The notes beneath the pieces were generated by a model that did not search any database, had not been told where the DNA came from, and worked only from the letters and a program-made list of their open reading frames with translations. This document shows positions 51,625 to 60,965 of a DNA stretch of 64,000 nucleotides, one piece after another; position 1 is the stretch's first letter; each line of letters begins with the position of its first letter. Source of the DNA: Gillisella vitis (lineage in GTDB: Bacteria; Pseudomonadota; Alphaproteobacteria; Rhizobiales; Rhizobiaceae); assembly GCF_001541345.2 (NCBI RefSeq), contig NZ_LMVL02000006.1, forward strand, positions 186,001-250,000, in the 5' to 3' direction. The translations under genes were made by a program, and so were the position numbers.

Positions 51625-53105
51625 CAGGCGATTTCCTTGTGGTGATTGGCTGAGGCAGCCGTGGGCGTCAGCTCAATCAGAGTATGTTGATCAATCAGCA
51701 AAATACGGTCGGCCACTTCCTGTGCTTCCTCAAAATCCGAAGTAGCAATCAGGGTTGCGCGATCCGCGTGGCTGCGAATGGTGGCGATAATGTCTTGCCG
51801 GGCACCGACATCGACGCCCTGAAACGGCTCATCCAACAACAGCAAGCGGCTTTGCTCCACTTCCCAGCGAGCAATCACAGTCTTTTGCTGATTGCCGCCC
51901 GAAAGTGACCAGACGGAAGCGTCTGGACTCGACGCCTTGATGCCGAGCCGTGAAATGGCAGCTTTTGCATGCACGGTCTCTGCATCGGACAGCAGAAAAC
52001 CAGAGGGATACCAGCGCTTGAGATGCGGCAGGCTAATGGTGGCCGCCACGCTCTCGCCCGGCCAATCGGCAGGCATCAAGGCTGAACGGTGACGATCTTC
52101 CGCCACAAGCGCCACACCAGCGGCAATGGCCTCTGCCGGGCTTTTGGGGGCATAAGGCTTACCATCCAGCGTGGCTTCTCCCGCAGCAAATTGCCCCGCT
52201 CCAAACAATGCAGATAACAGCCTGCTTTTGCCCGCACCCAGCACGCCGGTGATGGCCACCACTTCGCCCTCACGCACCGTGAGATCAAAGGATTTGCTGC
52301 TGCCCAGCAGCTGAATGCCACACAAATCCAGCACGGCTTTGCCAAATTCTGTGCGATGATCAGGTCGCGCCGTGTTTAATGAACGGCTAATCATCGTCTC
52401 AAGGGCTGCATCAAAATCAATCGGGCGGCTGAAGGCACCGACATTGCGCCCGCCTCGCAGAATAACAACGCGGTCGGCAAGAGCAGCCAGATCGGCGGTG
52501 CGATGCGAGATGTAGAGAATTGCGATGCCACGGGCTTTCAAACCCAGCAGGATAGCATAGAGGCACTCTGCTTCCTGCGTCGAGAGGCTGGCCGTTGGCT
52601 CATCCAAAATCAACAATTCAGCCTTGTTGGCAAGTGCACGGGCAATGGCCACCATTTGCCGATCCGCTGCGCCCAGATCAGCAAAATCCCGATTCAGCGG
52701 CAGGTCGAAACCCGCCTCATGCAAAACGCGCGCTGCCTCACGCCGCACGCTTTTGGATGAGAGAAAAAATGGCTGACGGCCATCGACATAGTGATTGAGC
52801 AGAAGCGCATCTGCCACGCTCAAGCCCGGAATACCCACCACATCCGTGGACTGGTGAACTGTCACCACGCCAAATTTGGCGGCTTCTGCCGGGCTTTGCG
52901 GGGCAAAAGGCTTGCTCTTTAGCAAAATACTGCCGGAATCGGCCGATTGCACGCCGGAGAGGATTTTCACCAGCGTAGATTTCCCGGCCCCGTTTGCGCC
53001 CATCAGGGCAACAATCTCGCCCGGCTCGATGACCAGCGATGCGTCGATCAAGGCCTTGGTCGAGCCGAAGGAGCGGGAGATGTCTTTAACGTCAAGAAGG
53101 GGCAT
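51624..53105 (-). CDS. RbsA-type double ABC ATPase
   Basis: A 493-residue sugar-type ATPase with two ABC domains. First: Walker A GANGAGKSTL and Walker B LLILDEPTASL with a degenerate signature (LGAADRQMVAIARAL). Second: GVLGAGKSRL (degenerate Walker A, as usual in RbsA) and signature SLSGGNQQKTVIARW. It begins the minus-strand operon 53105-49502 and energises the RbsC-type permease. Confidence 0.9.
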   Translation of the reverse strand: MPLLDVKDISRSFGSTKALIDASLVIEPGEIVALMGANGAGKSTLVKILSGVQSADSGSILLKSKPFAPQSPAEAAKFGVVTVHQSTDVVGIPGLSVADALLLNHYVDGRQPFFLSSKSVRREAARVLHEAGFDLPLNRDFADLGAADRQMVAIARALANKAELLILDEPTASLSTQEAECLYAILLGLKARGIAILYISHRTADLAALADRVVILRGGRNVGAFSRPIDFDAALETMISRSLNTARPDHRTEFGKAVLDLCGIQLLGSSKSFDLTVREGEVVAITGVLGAGKSRLLSALFGAGQFAAGEATLDGKPYAPKSPAEAIAAGVALVAEDRHRSALMPADWPGESVAATISLPHLKRWYPSGFLLSDAETVHAKAAISRLGIKASSPDASVWSLSGGNQQKTVIARWEVEQSRLLLLDEPFQGVDVGARQDIIATIRSHADRATLIATSDFEEAQEVADRILLIDQHTLIELTPTAASANHHKEIA

Positions 53106-53475
53106 TGCGGGCTCACCAATTGTGTTGATCAGGTGATAAACCCTTGGTGACCGCCAGCAAGAATGGCAGTTTCAAACATCATTTAATATATAGAATAAAT
53201 TTGCATAGCAGGTGGATTGAACCATACCCGCTGTGGTGTGCCGACCATTATACTGTCGCATAGCGCGATCAAAACTGGCATTTATCAACGATTGCTGGAA
53301 TAGCCGTCGTCCCAAACTCGCCGGATAAAATAACCGATGAATGCGGCTCAAAGGGCAAAGAAATCTATTCTTGACCGGAATTTCACGTTTTAAAAATCTA
53401 TAAATACCGTAGATTTTATTGATAATAATCCCCATGTGGCCCGATTGGTGGCCTTTGTTCAACTTGGAGAACCCG
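53106..53475. other. divergent promoter region with candidate operator
   Basis: About 370 bases between the ATPase operon (minus) and the second binding-protein gene (plus). An AT-rich segment near 53180-53205 contains tatatagaataaatttg, and the operator-like dyad lies at 53397-53413. A 140-codon minus frame here overlaps the real binding-protein gene and is rejected. Confidence 0.5.
53397..53413. promoter_or_regulatory. candidate operator, copy 3
   Basis: TCTATAAATACCGTAGA matches the WCTAT-N7-RTAGA pattern; the arms extend to a perfect 8-bp inverted repeat AAAATCTA (53393-53400) and TAGATTTT (53410-53417). It lies 63 bases before the start of the binding-protein gene at 53476. Confidence 0.6.
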
Positions 53476-54522
53476 ATGACATCGATCCTGCGCCTTCTGG
53501 CATTCACCGCTCTTTCACCTTTGGTTTTAACGCACTCGGCTGTTGCGGCTGGCATTGCCGGTGCACCTGCGCCATTTGACCAAGGCGGCGTCAAGCTGGC
53601 GCTGATCAGCTATATCTCGGCTGGCGATTTCTTTCAGGCCTATCAGGCGGGCGCACAGGCGCAGGCCAAGGCGCTGGGGGTTGATCTGCGGATTTTCCCC
53701 GGTCGTCAGGATGCTGCCGAGCAGCGCGAACAGATTTTGCAGGCGATTAATCTCGGCGTGAAAGGCATTGTCATTGACCACGGCCTGACGGAATCGCTCA
53801 GCGATGTGGTGCAGCAAGCGCTCGACAAGGGCATCAAGGTCGTGGCTTTCGATGTGAACCTGAACAATCCGAAAATCCCGCAGGTGGAACAATCCGACCA
53901 CAAACTGGCCGAACTGACGCTGGATCAGGCCATCAAGGACAATGGCAAGAGTTTCAATGCTGGATATGCCTATGTGGCTGGTTTTGCACCCTTGGATCGC
54001 CGCAATGAAATCTGGGACAAGGTCAAAGCTGCCAACAGTGGCATTGTTGAAAAAGCACGTTTCGGCACGGTCAGCGACACCACAGCCACCTCCACCGCCG
54101 ATCAGGCCAAAGCGGTTTTTCGTGCCAACCCGGATATTTCCGTGGTGTTTGCGCCCTATGATGAATTTGCCCGTGGCGTCAAACTCGCTGCCGCCGATCT
54201 GGGCATCAGCGCCAAGCTGAAAATCTATTCGGCGGATATTTCCACCGCTGACATTCAGGAAATTGTTGAGGATGGCAGCCCATGGGTGGCAACTGCTGCC
54301 ACCAATCCGGCAGTTGTGGGTGCCGTTTCCATCCGCGCTGCCGCCTTGCAGATTGCCGGCGAAACCGTGCCGCATCAGATTATTGTCGATCCGGTTCTGG
54401 TGACGCAAAAGCAATTGCGGGATGCCAACGTCAAGACCATCGAAGACTTGGCCAAGAAAATTCCAAGCTTTTCGACAAGTTCCGCTGTCACTGCAAGCTG
54501 GATTCCGTCTGCTGCTTTTTGA
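53476..54522 (+). CDS. RbsB-type periplasmic binding protein (2)
   Basis: A 348-residue paralogue of 49502-50545, same domain order: signal peptide (LLAFTALSPLVLTHSAVAAG), then GAPAPFDQGGVKLALISYISAGD, VKGIVIDHGLTESLSD, KVVAFDVNLNNPKIPQVEQSD, AYVAGFAPLDRRNEIW and the hinge YSADISTADIQEIV. Both copies share the rare GFAPLDRR and the C-terminal SWIPS tail. ATG 53476 has GGAG upstream and gives a proper signal. Monocistronic, opposite to its presumed ATPase and permease, with its own operator and terminator. Confidence 0.87.
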   Translation: MTSILRLLAFTALSPLVLTHSAVAAGIAGAPAPFDQGGVKLALISYISAGDFFQAYQAGAQAQAKALGVDLRIFPGRQDAAEQREQILQAINLGVKGIVIDHGLTESLSDVVQQALDKGIKVVAFDVNLNNPKIPQVEQSDHKLAELTLDQAIKDNGKSFNAGYAYVAGFAPLDRRNEIWDKVKAANSGIVEKARFGTVSDTTATSTADQAKAVFRANPDISVVFAPYDEFARGVKLAAADLGISAKLKIYSADISTADIQEIVEDGSPWVATAATNPAVVGAVSIRAAALQIAGETVPHQIIVDPVLVTQKQLRDANVKTIEDLAKKIPSFSTSSAVTASWIPSAAF

Positions 54523-54557
54523 GCGATTTGCTCCCAAGCAGGCTCTGCGCAGACCGC

Positions 54558-54589
54558 AACGGAAGCACCTCGCGGTGCTTCCGTTTTTC
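54558..54589 (+). terminator. Rho-independent terminator
   Basis: ACGGAAGCACC and GGTGCTTCCGT form an 11-bp stem around a TCGC loop, followed by TTTTC. It lies 36 bases after the binding-protein stop. Confidence 0.9.
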
Positions 54590-54593
54590 TCCA

Positions 54594-54705
54594 TTAGGCA
54601 GCCTTGCTCTTCTGGATGCCAGAAGATGCCGCATCGAGACCACGTTGAATATCGGCAAGAATGTCATCGATATGCTCGATAAGGCCCTCTCGCAAATTTG
54701 TGCGC
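54594..54705 (-). pseudogene. 3' remnant of a probable trans-sulfuration PLP enzyme
   Basis: On the minus strand about 35 codons end in a TAA at 54594-54596 and encode GLIEHIDDILADIQRGLDAAS, the C-terminal helix signature of Cys/Met-metabolism PLP enzymes (cystathionine lyase or gamma-synthase type). Upstream coding DNA is cut off by the Tn3-family terminal repeat at 54711. No activity is expected. The short length limits certainty. Confidence 0.45.
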
Positions 54706-54710
54706 TTAAC

Positions 54711-54756
54711 GGGGTCAGAACAAGAGCAGTCCGAAATCGTACACTAAGGCCGAACG
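54711..54756 (+). repeat. left terminal inverted repeat of the Tn3-family element
   Basis: About 46 bases matching the complement of 57384-57429 with four mismatches (positions 21, 23, 33 and 40). The first 20 bases are identical. Confidence 0.9.
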
Positions 54757-54894
54757 AAGCATGAACAATGCCGTAGTTCGAATTTTGGACGTTCGATCTC
54801 TGTGGATTGCCATCGATATTCGCTGGTTTTGATTTCTCTGTCCGGCCCGACTCGACAACGCTAAGCGCAGATTGGTTATGAATGGAGTCGGGCT

Positions 54895-56031
54895 ATGGCA
54901 AAGCGCAAGCTTCTCAAAGATCAAGATCGCCGAAAGCTTGTCGATATCCCTGTCGACGAGGACAGCTTATTCCGACACTACTCATTGTCACGGGCCGATC
55001 GCCTAGAGATCGAACTGCGCAGACGCAATCACAACCGGCTTGGCTTTGCCATTCAGCTATGTCTGATGCGATACCCGGGTCGAGTGCTGGGGGCAGAAGA
55101 AATTCCGCCACGCGCCATGCTTAAATATGTTGCTGATCAGATCGGCGCCGCCCCGGAAGCATTTTCGCTCTATGCACGCCGTGAAGAAACCCGTCGGGAT
55201 CACACAGCACGGCTAATGATGTATCTGGATACGAGAAGCGCGACGCTGCAAGATCGCCGCGCCGCGCTATTGTCTGCAATTCAGGCGGCGGCGACGTCCG
55301 ACGACGGTGCTGCGATAGTCAGTTCGATTGTCGCCGCGTTTCGTGAACGCGGCGCTCTTCTACCGGCGATCGACACGATCGAACGGATTGGCCTTGCCGG
55401 CCGTGCGATAGCTCGCCGTCGGGCAGAGACAACTCTGATTAAAGACATTCCGCTCAATGCGCTCCGATCATTGGACCGGCTGTTAGAAGTGGACCCGTCG
55501 ATCGGCCAGACGCGCTTCCATTGGCTACGCTCGGCGCCAGAAGCGCCAGGTGCGTCGAATCTGGTCGGGCTGACAGAGCGGATAGCCTTTCTGCGGCGGC
55601 TGGAGATTGATCCGACGTTACAGGCGCGCATATCAGCAGGACGGTGGGACCAGATGATCCGGGAGGGTAACGCAACCCCGGCCTGGCTTGCCAACGACTT
55701 CAATGCCAGCCGTCGCCAGGCTCTGATTGTGGCTCAAGTCATCAAGCTTTGCCAGAAGCTCACGGACGAAGCGGTGACGATGTTCATCAAGCTGATGGGT
55801 AAGTTGTTCTCGCAAGCCAACAACCGAAAGAAGCAGCGGCAGATGGACTGCAGAGCGAACACCGCCAAAGCGCTGCGCATGTTTCTGGATACGATCACCG
55901 CCCTGCAGTCCGCCAACAACAATGGTCGGAATGCAATGGATGTTCTCGACCAAAGAGTCGGCTGGGATCGACTGCTTCGGATGAAGCCTGAGCTCGAGTC
56001 GATCCGGAAAGCTCGAAGGAGTTCGTCTTGA
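54895..56031 (+). pseudogene. tnpA: Tn3-family transposase, N-terminal part
   Basis: A 378-codon frame with the N-terminal DUF4158 and central region of Tn3-family TnpA: LVDIPVDEDSLFRHYSLSRAD, RRNHNRLGFAIQLCLMRYPG and DVLDQRVGWDRLLRMKPELES. After this the family normally continues for some 200 residues before the next block, but here the frame ends and the catalytic part follows in another frame from about 56000. So tnpA has both an internal deletion and a frameshift. It should not yield active transposase. Confidence 0.88.
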
Positions 56032-56041
56032 GGCCGGAACA

Positions 56042-57373
56042 TTGATCATCACACCAACTGCCAGCGAAATCCCTGTGGCCGCCGAGGCACTGAATGCCGA
56101 GATCAGCGATATGTATCCGTTGGTCGAGGTTCCCGACCTATTAAGGGAAGTGCATGAATGGACTGGCTTTGCAGATTTATTCACGCATGTTCGCACCGGC
56201 GACGTCCCAAAAAATGTTTCTGCCATGCTGGCTGGTGTATTGGCCGATGCTACGAACCTTGGCCCCAAACGAATGGCGGGCGCCTCCAAGGGGATTAGCG
56301 CTCACCAGATTGGGTGGATGCGCACATTCCACGCCCGATCGGAGACATACCGCACGGCTCAAGCGTGCATCACCGATGCCCACACCCAGCATCCGCATTC
56401 GCGCCTTTGGGCCAATGGCACAACGTCGTCGTCCGATGGCCAATTCTTCCGTACGAGCGACCGTGCTGCAAAGCGCGGCGACATCAATTTGCATTACGAT
56501 AGCGAGCCCGGATCGAAATTCTATAGCCATCTATCAGATCAATACGGCTACTTCAGCATTTTGCCCATCAGTCCCACCGAGAGCGAGGCGGCCTATGTGC
56601 TCGATGGGCTATTCGATCAGGACACTGTCCTCGACATCCATGAACACTTTACTGACACAGGCGGCGCGAGTGATCATATCTTCGGGCTCTTCGCCTTGAT
56701 CGGAAAGCGGTTCTCACCGCGACTGCGCAACCTCAAAGACCGGAAGTTCCACACGCTAGAAAAGAGCGGTGCATATCCGGCGCTGTCGAACCACATCGGC
56801 GCGCCGATAAATACCAGTCTGATCCTCGATCATTGGGACGATCTGCTCCATCTTGCAGCGTCGATTACGACGCGGTCCGTGGTGCCGTCTACAATCCTGA
56901 AGAAGCTTTCTGCGTCTCCGAAGCAAAGCCATCTCGCGAAGGCGCTCCGCGAACTCGGTCGGATTGAGCGTTCGCTCTTCATGATCGAATGGTACTCAAG
57001 CCCGGCACTACGGCGGAGATGCCAAGCCGGTCTCAACAAAGGCGAGGCCGCCCATAAGCTGAAGCGCGCTGTCTTTTTCCACGAGCGAGGCGAGATCCGT
57101 GATCGGTCGTTCGAGAGCCAGGCATTCCGCGCTTCAGGGCTCAATCTCGTCGTTAGTGCAATCGTGCACTGGAATACGGTCTATCTTAATCGCGCGGTCA
57201 CACAGCTGAAACGAGCGGGACGAGACATTCCTGATACTCTGTTGAAGCACATCTCGCCGCTGAGTTGGGAACATATCAACCTTACCGGCATCTACACCTG
57301 GGATGCCGAACATCAGATGCCCAACGGATTTCGACCGCTCCGCCTTCCAGCTGGGCTGCGGCGGGTCGCATAA
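56042..57373 (+). pseudogene. tnpA: Tn3-family transposase, C-terminal catalytic part
   Basis: A 443-codon frame covering the DDE domain: ITPTASEIPVAAEALNAEIS, LADATNLGPKRMAGASKGIS, NGTTSSSDGQFFRT, FTDTGGASDHIFGL and the Glu region LNKGEAAHKLKRAVFFHERG. In most relatives the third motif begins with GDGTTSSSDG; here the first Asp of that block is Asn (ANGTTSSSDG). The only start is TTG 56042, within the rearranged junction. Homology extends upstream in this frame to about 56000 (VRLEAGTLIITPT). Confidence 0.88.
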
Positions 57374-57383
57374 GTTCTCATTC

Positions 57384-57429
57384 CGTTCGCCCTTAGCGTA
57401 CGATTTTGCACTGCTCTTGTTCTGACCCC
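57384..57429 (-). repeat. right terminal inverted repeat of the Tn3-family element
   Basis: Reads, on the minus strand, GGGGTCAGAACAAGAGCAGT then gcaaaatcgtacgctaagg; partner of 54711-54756. The tnpA stop lies 10 bp inside it. Confidence 0.9.
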
Positions 57430-58127
57430 AATTACAGGATGGCGTAGTCCGTTGCCTTTCTAGGAAGGTAAAGCGGTGATGCCTGGGGCCAAAAGCCTCG
57501 GTGGGAAAATCGACTGACGGAACGATGCGGAAAGGACTTCAATGTTCAGAATGGGGTAAACCAGTCCCGGCGCTCGAGCGCAAAGCTCTATGAACCGATG
57601 TGGTCCCTGTTCTTCGAACTGCATCCCGGCCCGTGGCTAATCAGGCCACATCAAGAGGCCTGACACACGACCGATAGAATTCCTCGTTTCGCGGACTACC
57701 GTCAAAAAATCTTCTTGCCAAACCGGGGGCATCCACACACGCCCCGCCGCGATCCGTTCCACAGACTTGGAAGCTGCGCTTCGCGAGGTCGATTGCAAGG
57801 ATATGCACCTGTGTCATCTGCATTCCCTCCGTAAGCGCCACCATGGCGCGAAGCAGGCATCATACTCCGATGCCGGCCGGAAGGGGCATCCACCCCATCA
57901 GTTCAGGTTCATCGCGCCGGCTTAGCTATCAACCGTTAAGCCACTAGCAACGTGACATCACCCCGCCACGAGATCCCATCCGACCACTATCGCGAACAGA
58001 GAACCGAAGCCATGCAAATGTGGAATGAGGTCGCATGCCCGCAGGCCGCATAAGCGAGAGCGGAGGGCAGTACTTTCGTCCGCAGCCCGTTAATTTTACT
58101 GTGTCCAGCTGGGGTCGTCGCAGGACT
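57430..58127. other. intergenic scar between the Tn3 element and tatD
   Basis: About 700 bases with no complete gene. It includes the start of an IS110-type transposase (57741-57823, minus) and further sequence that may be IS110-derived flank. A frame at 58035-58382 overlaps the tatD gene on the other strand and is not supported. Confidence 0.5.
57741..57823 (-). pseudogene. IS110-family transposase, N-terminal remnant
   Basis: ATG 57823, preceded by GGAGGG, starts MQMTQVHILAIDLAKRSFQV followed by CGTDRGG, the DEDD-domain start of IS110-family transposases with its first catalytic Asp (AIDLAK). Homology ends after about 27 codons and the frame then diverges. A short dead fragment. Confidence 0.75.
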
Positions 58128-58916
58128 CTACATAATCAACCTCTGAGATACTTTCGCGAACGCGGAAAAGAAATTACTGGCTGTTTGGCGCATGACAATT
58201 TCCGGGCGGGTGTTTCTGGCAATCGCGAGGACATCAATTGTCTTGAGAATGAAGGCCGGCTCGTTTCGTTCCTCCAGCAAGGGAACTGGAACCTGCGAAG
58301 GCGCGTCGGTCTCGACCAGGAGTTTATCGTCCGGAATGGTTGCTGCGATGTCACGCAGGGCAGCGTTTTCCGGATAGGTTAGAAGCCCGGAGAACGACAC
58401 ATAGGCACCAAGCGAAAGTGCGGTTTCGGCCAGCGCCGGGCCGCCGGAAAAGCAATGCATGACGATTGGAAAAGTACCTTTTTTCGTCTCGCGGATGAGC
58501 ATGTCGGCCATGGCCTCATCCTCGCGGACCGAGTGGATAATCAGCGGTAGTTGAGTCTGTCTGGAGGCCTCGATATGAGCCTGGAACACCTCAATCTGGG
58601 CATCCCAGGATGCGTTGCCATAAAACCTGTCGAGCCCCGCCTCCCCAATGCCGACGACCTTGGGGTGACGTGCCAGGTTGACCAACTCGGCCGCCGTGAC
58701 GTCGCGCTCTTCATCGGAAAAATGGGGGAGGGTGCCGACGCTACAGTAGACATGAGGGTAACGCTCGGCGATCGCTAGAACCCGTTCGAATTGCCGAACC
58801 CGGATGCCGATCGTCAGGAGAACGCCGATTCCGGCCTGTCTTGCGCGTGCCATGACCGCATCGCGGTCGGCATTGAAGTCATCGAAGTCGAGGTGGCAGT
58901 GGCTGTCAACTATCAT
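58128..58916 (-). CDS. tatD: TatD-family metal-dependent hydrolase
   Basis: A 262-residue TIM-barrel hydrolase of the TatD DNase family. Metal ligands are in place: VDSHCHLDF (HxH), GIGEAGLDRF (Glu), LIIHSVREDE (His), MHCFSGGP (His) and VETDAPSQVPVPL (Asp). Family members act as 3'-5' DNases or related hydrolases; the role beside a BMP-type importer is unclear and it may here have a catabolic role. ATG 58916 lies 9 bp after the permease stop, so it appears to be part of the minus-strand ABC operon, unlike the usual tatD near dnaX and metG. Confidence 0.87.
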   Translation of the reverse strand: MIVDSHCHLDFDDFNADRDAVMARARQAGIGVLLTIGIRVRQFERVLAIAERYPHVYCSVGTLPHFSDEERDVTAAELVNLARHPKVVGIGEAGLDRFYGNASWDAQIEVFQAHIEASRQTQLPLIIHSVREDEAMADMLIRETKKGTFPIVMHCFSGGPALAETALSLGAYVSFSGLLTYPENAALRDIAATIPDDKLLVETDAPSQVPVPLLEERNEPAFILKTIDVLAIARNTRPEIVMRQTASNFFSAFAKVSQRLIM

Positions 58917-58925
58917 TGGGAACCT

Positions 58926-59867
58926 TTACTCGCTTGATGTGCGGCGGAACGGAATGCCGAGTGCCGCTGGATTACGGGCCTTGCCTGCAAACAGGACGAG
59001 GACAAGAATGGTCAGGATATAGGGAAGTGTCAGGAATGCTTGGTAGGGCAATGCAATGCCGAGTGTCTGGCCACGAAGTTGCAGCGCGTCTGCTGCGCCG
59101 AACAGCATGGCGGCCAGCAGGACCCCGAGCGGATGTCGGCGGCCAAGCACCAGAATGGCAAGCGCGATATAGCCGCGTCCCGATGTCATGTTGTCGATGA
59201 AGATACCCGTCGCACTCAAGGACAGGAAGGCACCACCCAGCCCCGCCAGCAGGCCTGAAATCAACAGGCAGATAAAGCGGGTTCGGGTTACCGAAATGCC
59301 AAGTGTCTCCAGCGCCTCCGGGTGTTCACCTGCGGCGGTGACCTGCCAGCCGAACGCAGTCTTCGTCATTACGATCCAGACCACCGGCACGAGGATCAGC
59401 CCGACATAGACGATCGGGGCCTGATGAAACAGCAGCGGCCCGACCAACGGCAGGTTTGACAGCCATGCAAGATCGACGGGTGCAAAAGATGAAACGCGCG
59501 GCGTCGCCGCGCCCACGCCGAAGACGGACCGGTAAAGGAAACTCGTCGCCCCGACAATCAGCAGATTGATGGCAACGCCGACCACGACCTGATTGCTTCC
59601 AATCAAGACCGCATAGAGCGTCAAGATCACGCTGACGGCTGTTCCTGCCAGCATTCCGGCAACGACGCCAAGCCACAGGTTGCCGGTTGTGTAGGCGGCA
59701 ACGAATCCGGTGAAGCTGCCGGCCAGCATCATCCCTTCAAGCGCGATGTTGAGGACACCGGATCGCTCGGCGAAGATCCCGCCAAGTGCTGCGAGCATGA
59801 TTGGCATGGCAAGCCGCATGCTGGCTTCAAGATAACCTTGGGTAACAGGATCGGAGAGGAATGACAT
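58926..59867 (-). CDS. BMP-type ABC permease (2)
   Basis: A 313-residue permease of the nucleoside/simple-sugar importer type (NupQ/YufQ-like). It has about eight helices (PIMLAALGGIFAERSGVLNIA, the N-terminal family motif, then LWLGVVAGMLAGTAVSVILTLY). ATG 59867 begins the homology; the in-frame start 12 bases upstream is less likely. Partner of 59883-60965. Confidence 0.88.
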   Translation of the reverse strand: MSFLSDPVTQGYLEASMRLAMPIMLAALGGIFAERSGVLNIALEGMMLAGSFTGFVAAYTTGNLWLGVVAGMLAGTAVSVILTLYAVLIGSNQVVVGVAINLLIVGATSFLYRSVFGVGAATPRVSSFAPVDLAWLSNLPLVGPLLFHQAPIVYVGLILVPVVWIVMTKTAFGWQVTAAGEHPEALETLGISVTRTRFICLLISGLLAGLGGAFLSLSATGIFIDNMTSGRGYIALAILVLGRRHPLGVLLAAMLFGAADALQLRGQTLGIALPYQAFLTLPYILTILVLVLFAGKARNPAALGIPFRRTSSE

Positions 59868-59882
59868 GACGTTTCCCAAGGC

Positions 59883-60965
59883 TTATCTCCGACGCAAAAT
59901 GTGAAGAAGTTGATCGATCCCCGGCCGCCCGATTAAAAACAGAACCACGAGGGCCTGGATGATGACGGTAAGCGTTGCAGGCACACCGGCAGCCGCTTCC
60001 ATCGTCGTTGCCCCAACCTGAAGGGTGGCAAAGAGCACAGCTGCGATAACGACGCCGAGCGGACTGGTCCGGCCAAGCAGCGCGACGATGATGCCTGTAT
60101 AGCCGAATCCCGGTGACAGGGTCTCAATCATCCTGTGCTGCACGCCGACGACTTCCATGAAACCGGCTAGGCCAGCAAGCGCGCCGCTGAGCAGGAAGGC
60201 GGACATGCTGAGACCGCCGACCGCCATGCCTGCCGCCAGTGCTGCGCGCGTATTGAGACCCGTCACCCGCAGCCGGAATCCCCACACCGTCTTCCAGATC
60301 AGGAATTGCATCACAATCACGGTGCCAAGGGTCACAAGCAGGCCCATATGCAGACGTGTGCCCGCAATGAGGCTGGCAAAGCGGGCTGCAGCCGGCAGAC
60401 GCTCTGTCTGCGGCAGATACCCTGCCGCTTCCTGGAGGGGGCCGTGCAGCAGGTAGGACACGAGGTAGATGCCGACATAGGTGAGCATGATGGTGGTGAT
60501 CAGCTCGGAGGCGGCGAAACGGAGCTTCAGCACCCCGGCAAGTCCGGCCCAAGCGGCACCAGCAACCATGGCACCCACCATCATCAGCGGCAAGATGAGG
60601 TAGCCAGGCAGGGTCGGCAACCAGAGGGCGCAGGCGGCGGCGGCCGTTGCGCCGACATAAAGCTGCCCCTCTGCACCGACATTGAAGGCACCGCCACGAA
60701 AAGCGACGGCCACTGCAAGACCGGTAAAGGTGAGCGGGATCGACCTTAGCAGCGTCTCGGCAATACTGTTCCAGCTGCCGAAGGCACCAGCGGCCAGTGC
60801 GTAATAGGCGACGACCGGATTTCCGCCCCACAGAAGAATAAGACCGGCACCGGCCACAAGGGCCAGCAGGAATGCGGCAGCAGCTGGCAGAAAGGCTTTC
60901 AGCCACTGACGAGCGAGGGGCCTGCGTTCAGGACCCGCTAGAACGGGTGTGTCAGAAATTGTCAT
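59883..60965 (-). CDS. BMP-type ABC permease (1)
   Basis: A 360-residue permease of the NupP/YufP-like type, with an N-terminal helix (AFLPAAAAFLLALVAGAGLIL), IPLTFTGLAVAVAFRGGAFNVGAEGQ (a strong family signature, here cited in part) and a C-terminal FLIGRPGIDQLL. It overlaps the ATPase stop by four bases and lies 15 bp before the second permease. Confidence 0.9.
   Translation of the reverse strand: MTISDTPVLAGPERRPLARQWLKAFLPAAAAFLLALVAGAGLILLWGGNPVVAYYALAAGAFGSWNSIAETLLRSIPLTFTGLAVAVAFRGGAFNVGAEGQLYVGATAAAACALWLPTLPGYLILPLMMVGAMVAGAAWAGLAGVLKLRFAASELITTIMLTYVGIYLVSYLLHGPLQEAAGYLPQTERLPAAARFASLIAGTRLHMGLLVTLGTVIVMQFLIWKTVWGFRLRVTGLNTRAALAAGMAVGGLSMSAFLLSGALAGLAGFMEVVGVQHRMIETLSPGFGYTGIIVALLGRTSPLGVVIAAVLFATLQVGATTMEAAAGVPATLTVIIQALVVLFLIGRPGIDQLLHILRRR

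Larger units (their letters stand above)
54711..57429. mobile_element. Tn3-family element, internally deleted
   Basis: A 2.7-kb unit bounded by long inverted repeats that both begin GGGGTCAGAACAAGAGCAGT. It contains only a broken tnpA; no resolvase or cargo gene is seen. The 5-bp flanks differ (ttaac and aatta), so no target duplication remains. Intact ends suggest it could still be moved by a related transposase supplied in trans, which is inference. Confidence 0.88.

Noticed and set aside
53527..54594. 355-codon minus-strand frame opposite the second RbsB-type gene
   Set aside because: Antisense of a gene with signal peptide and family motifs; no domain.
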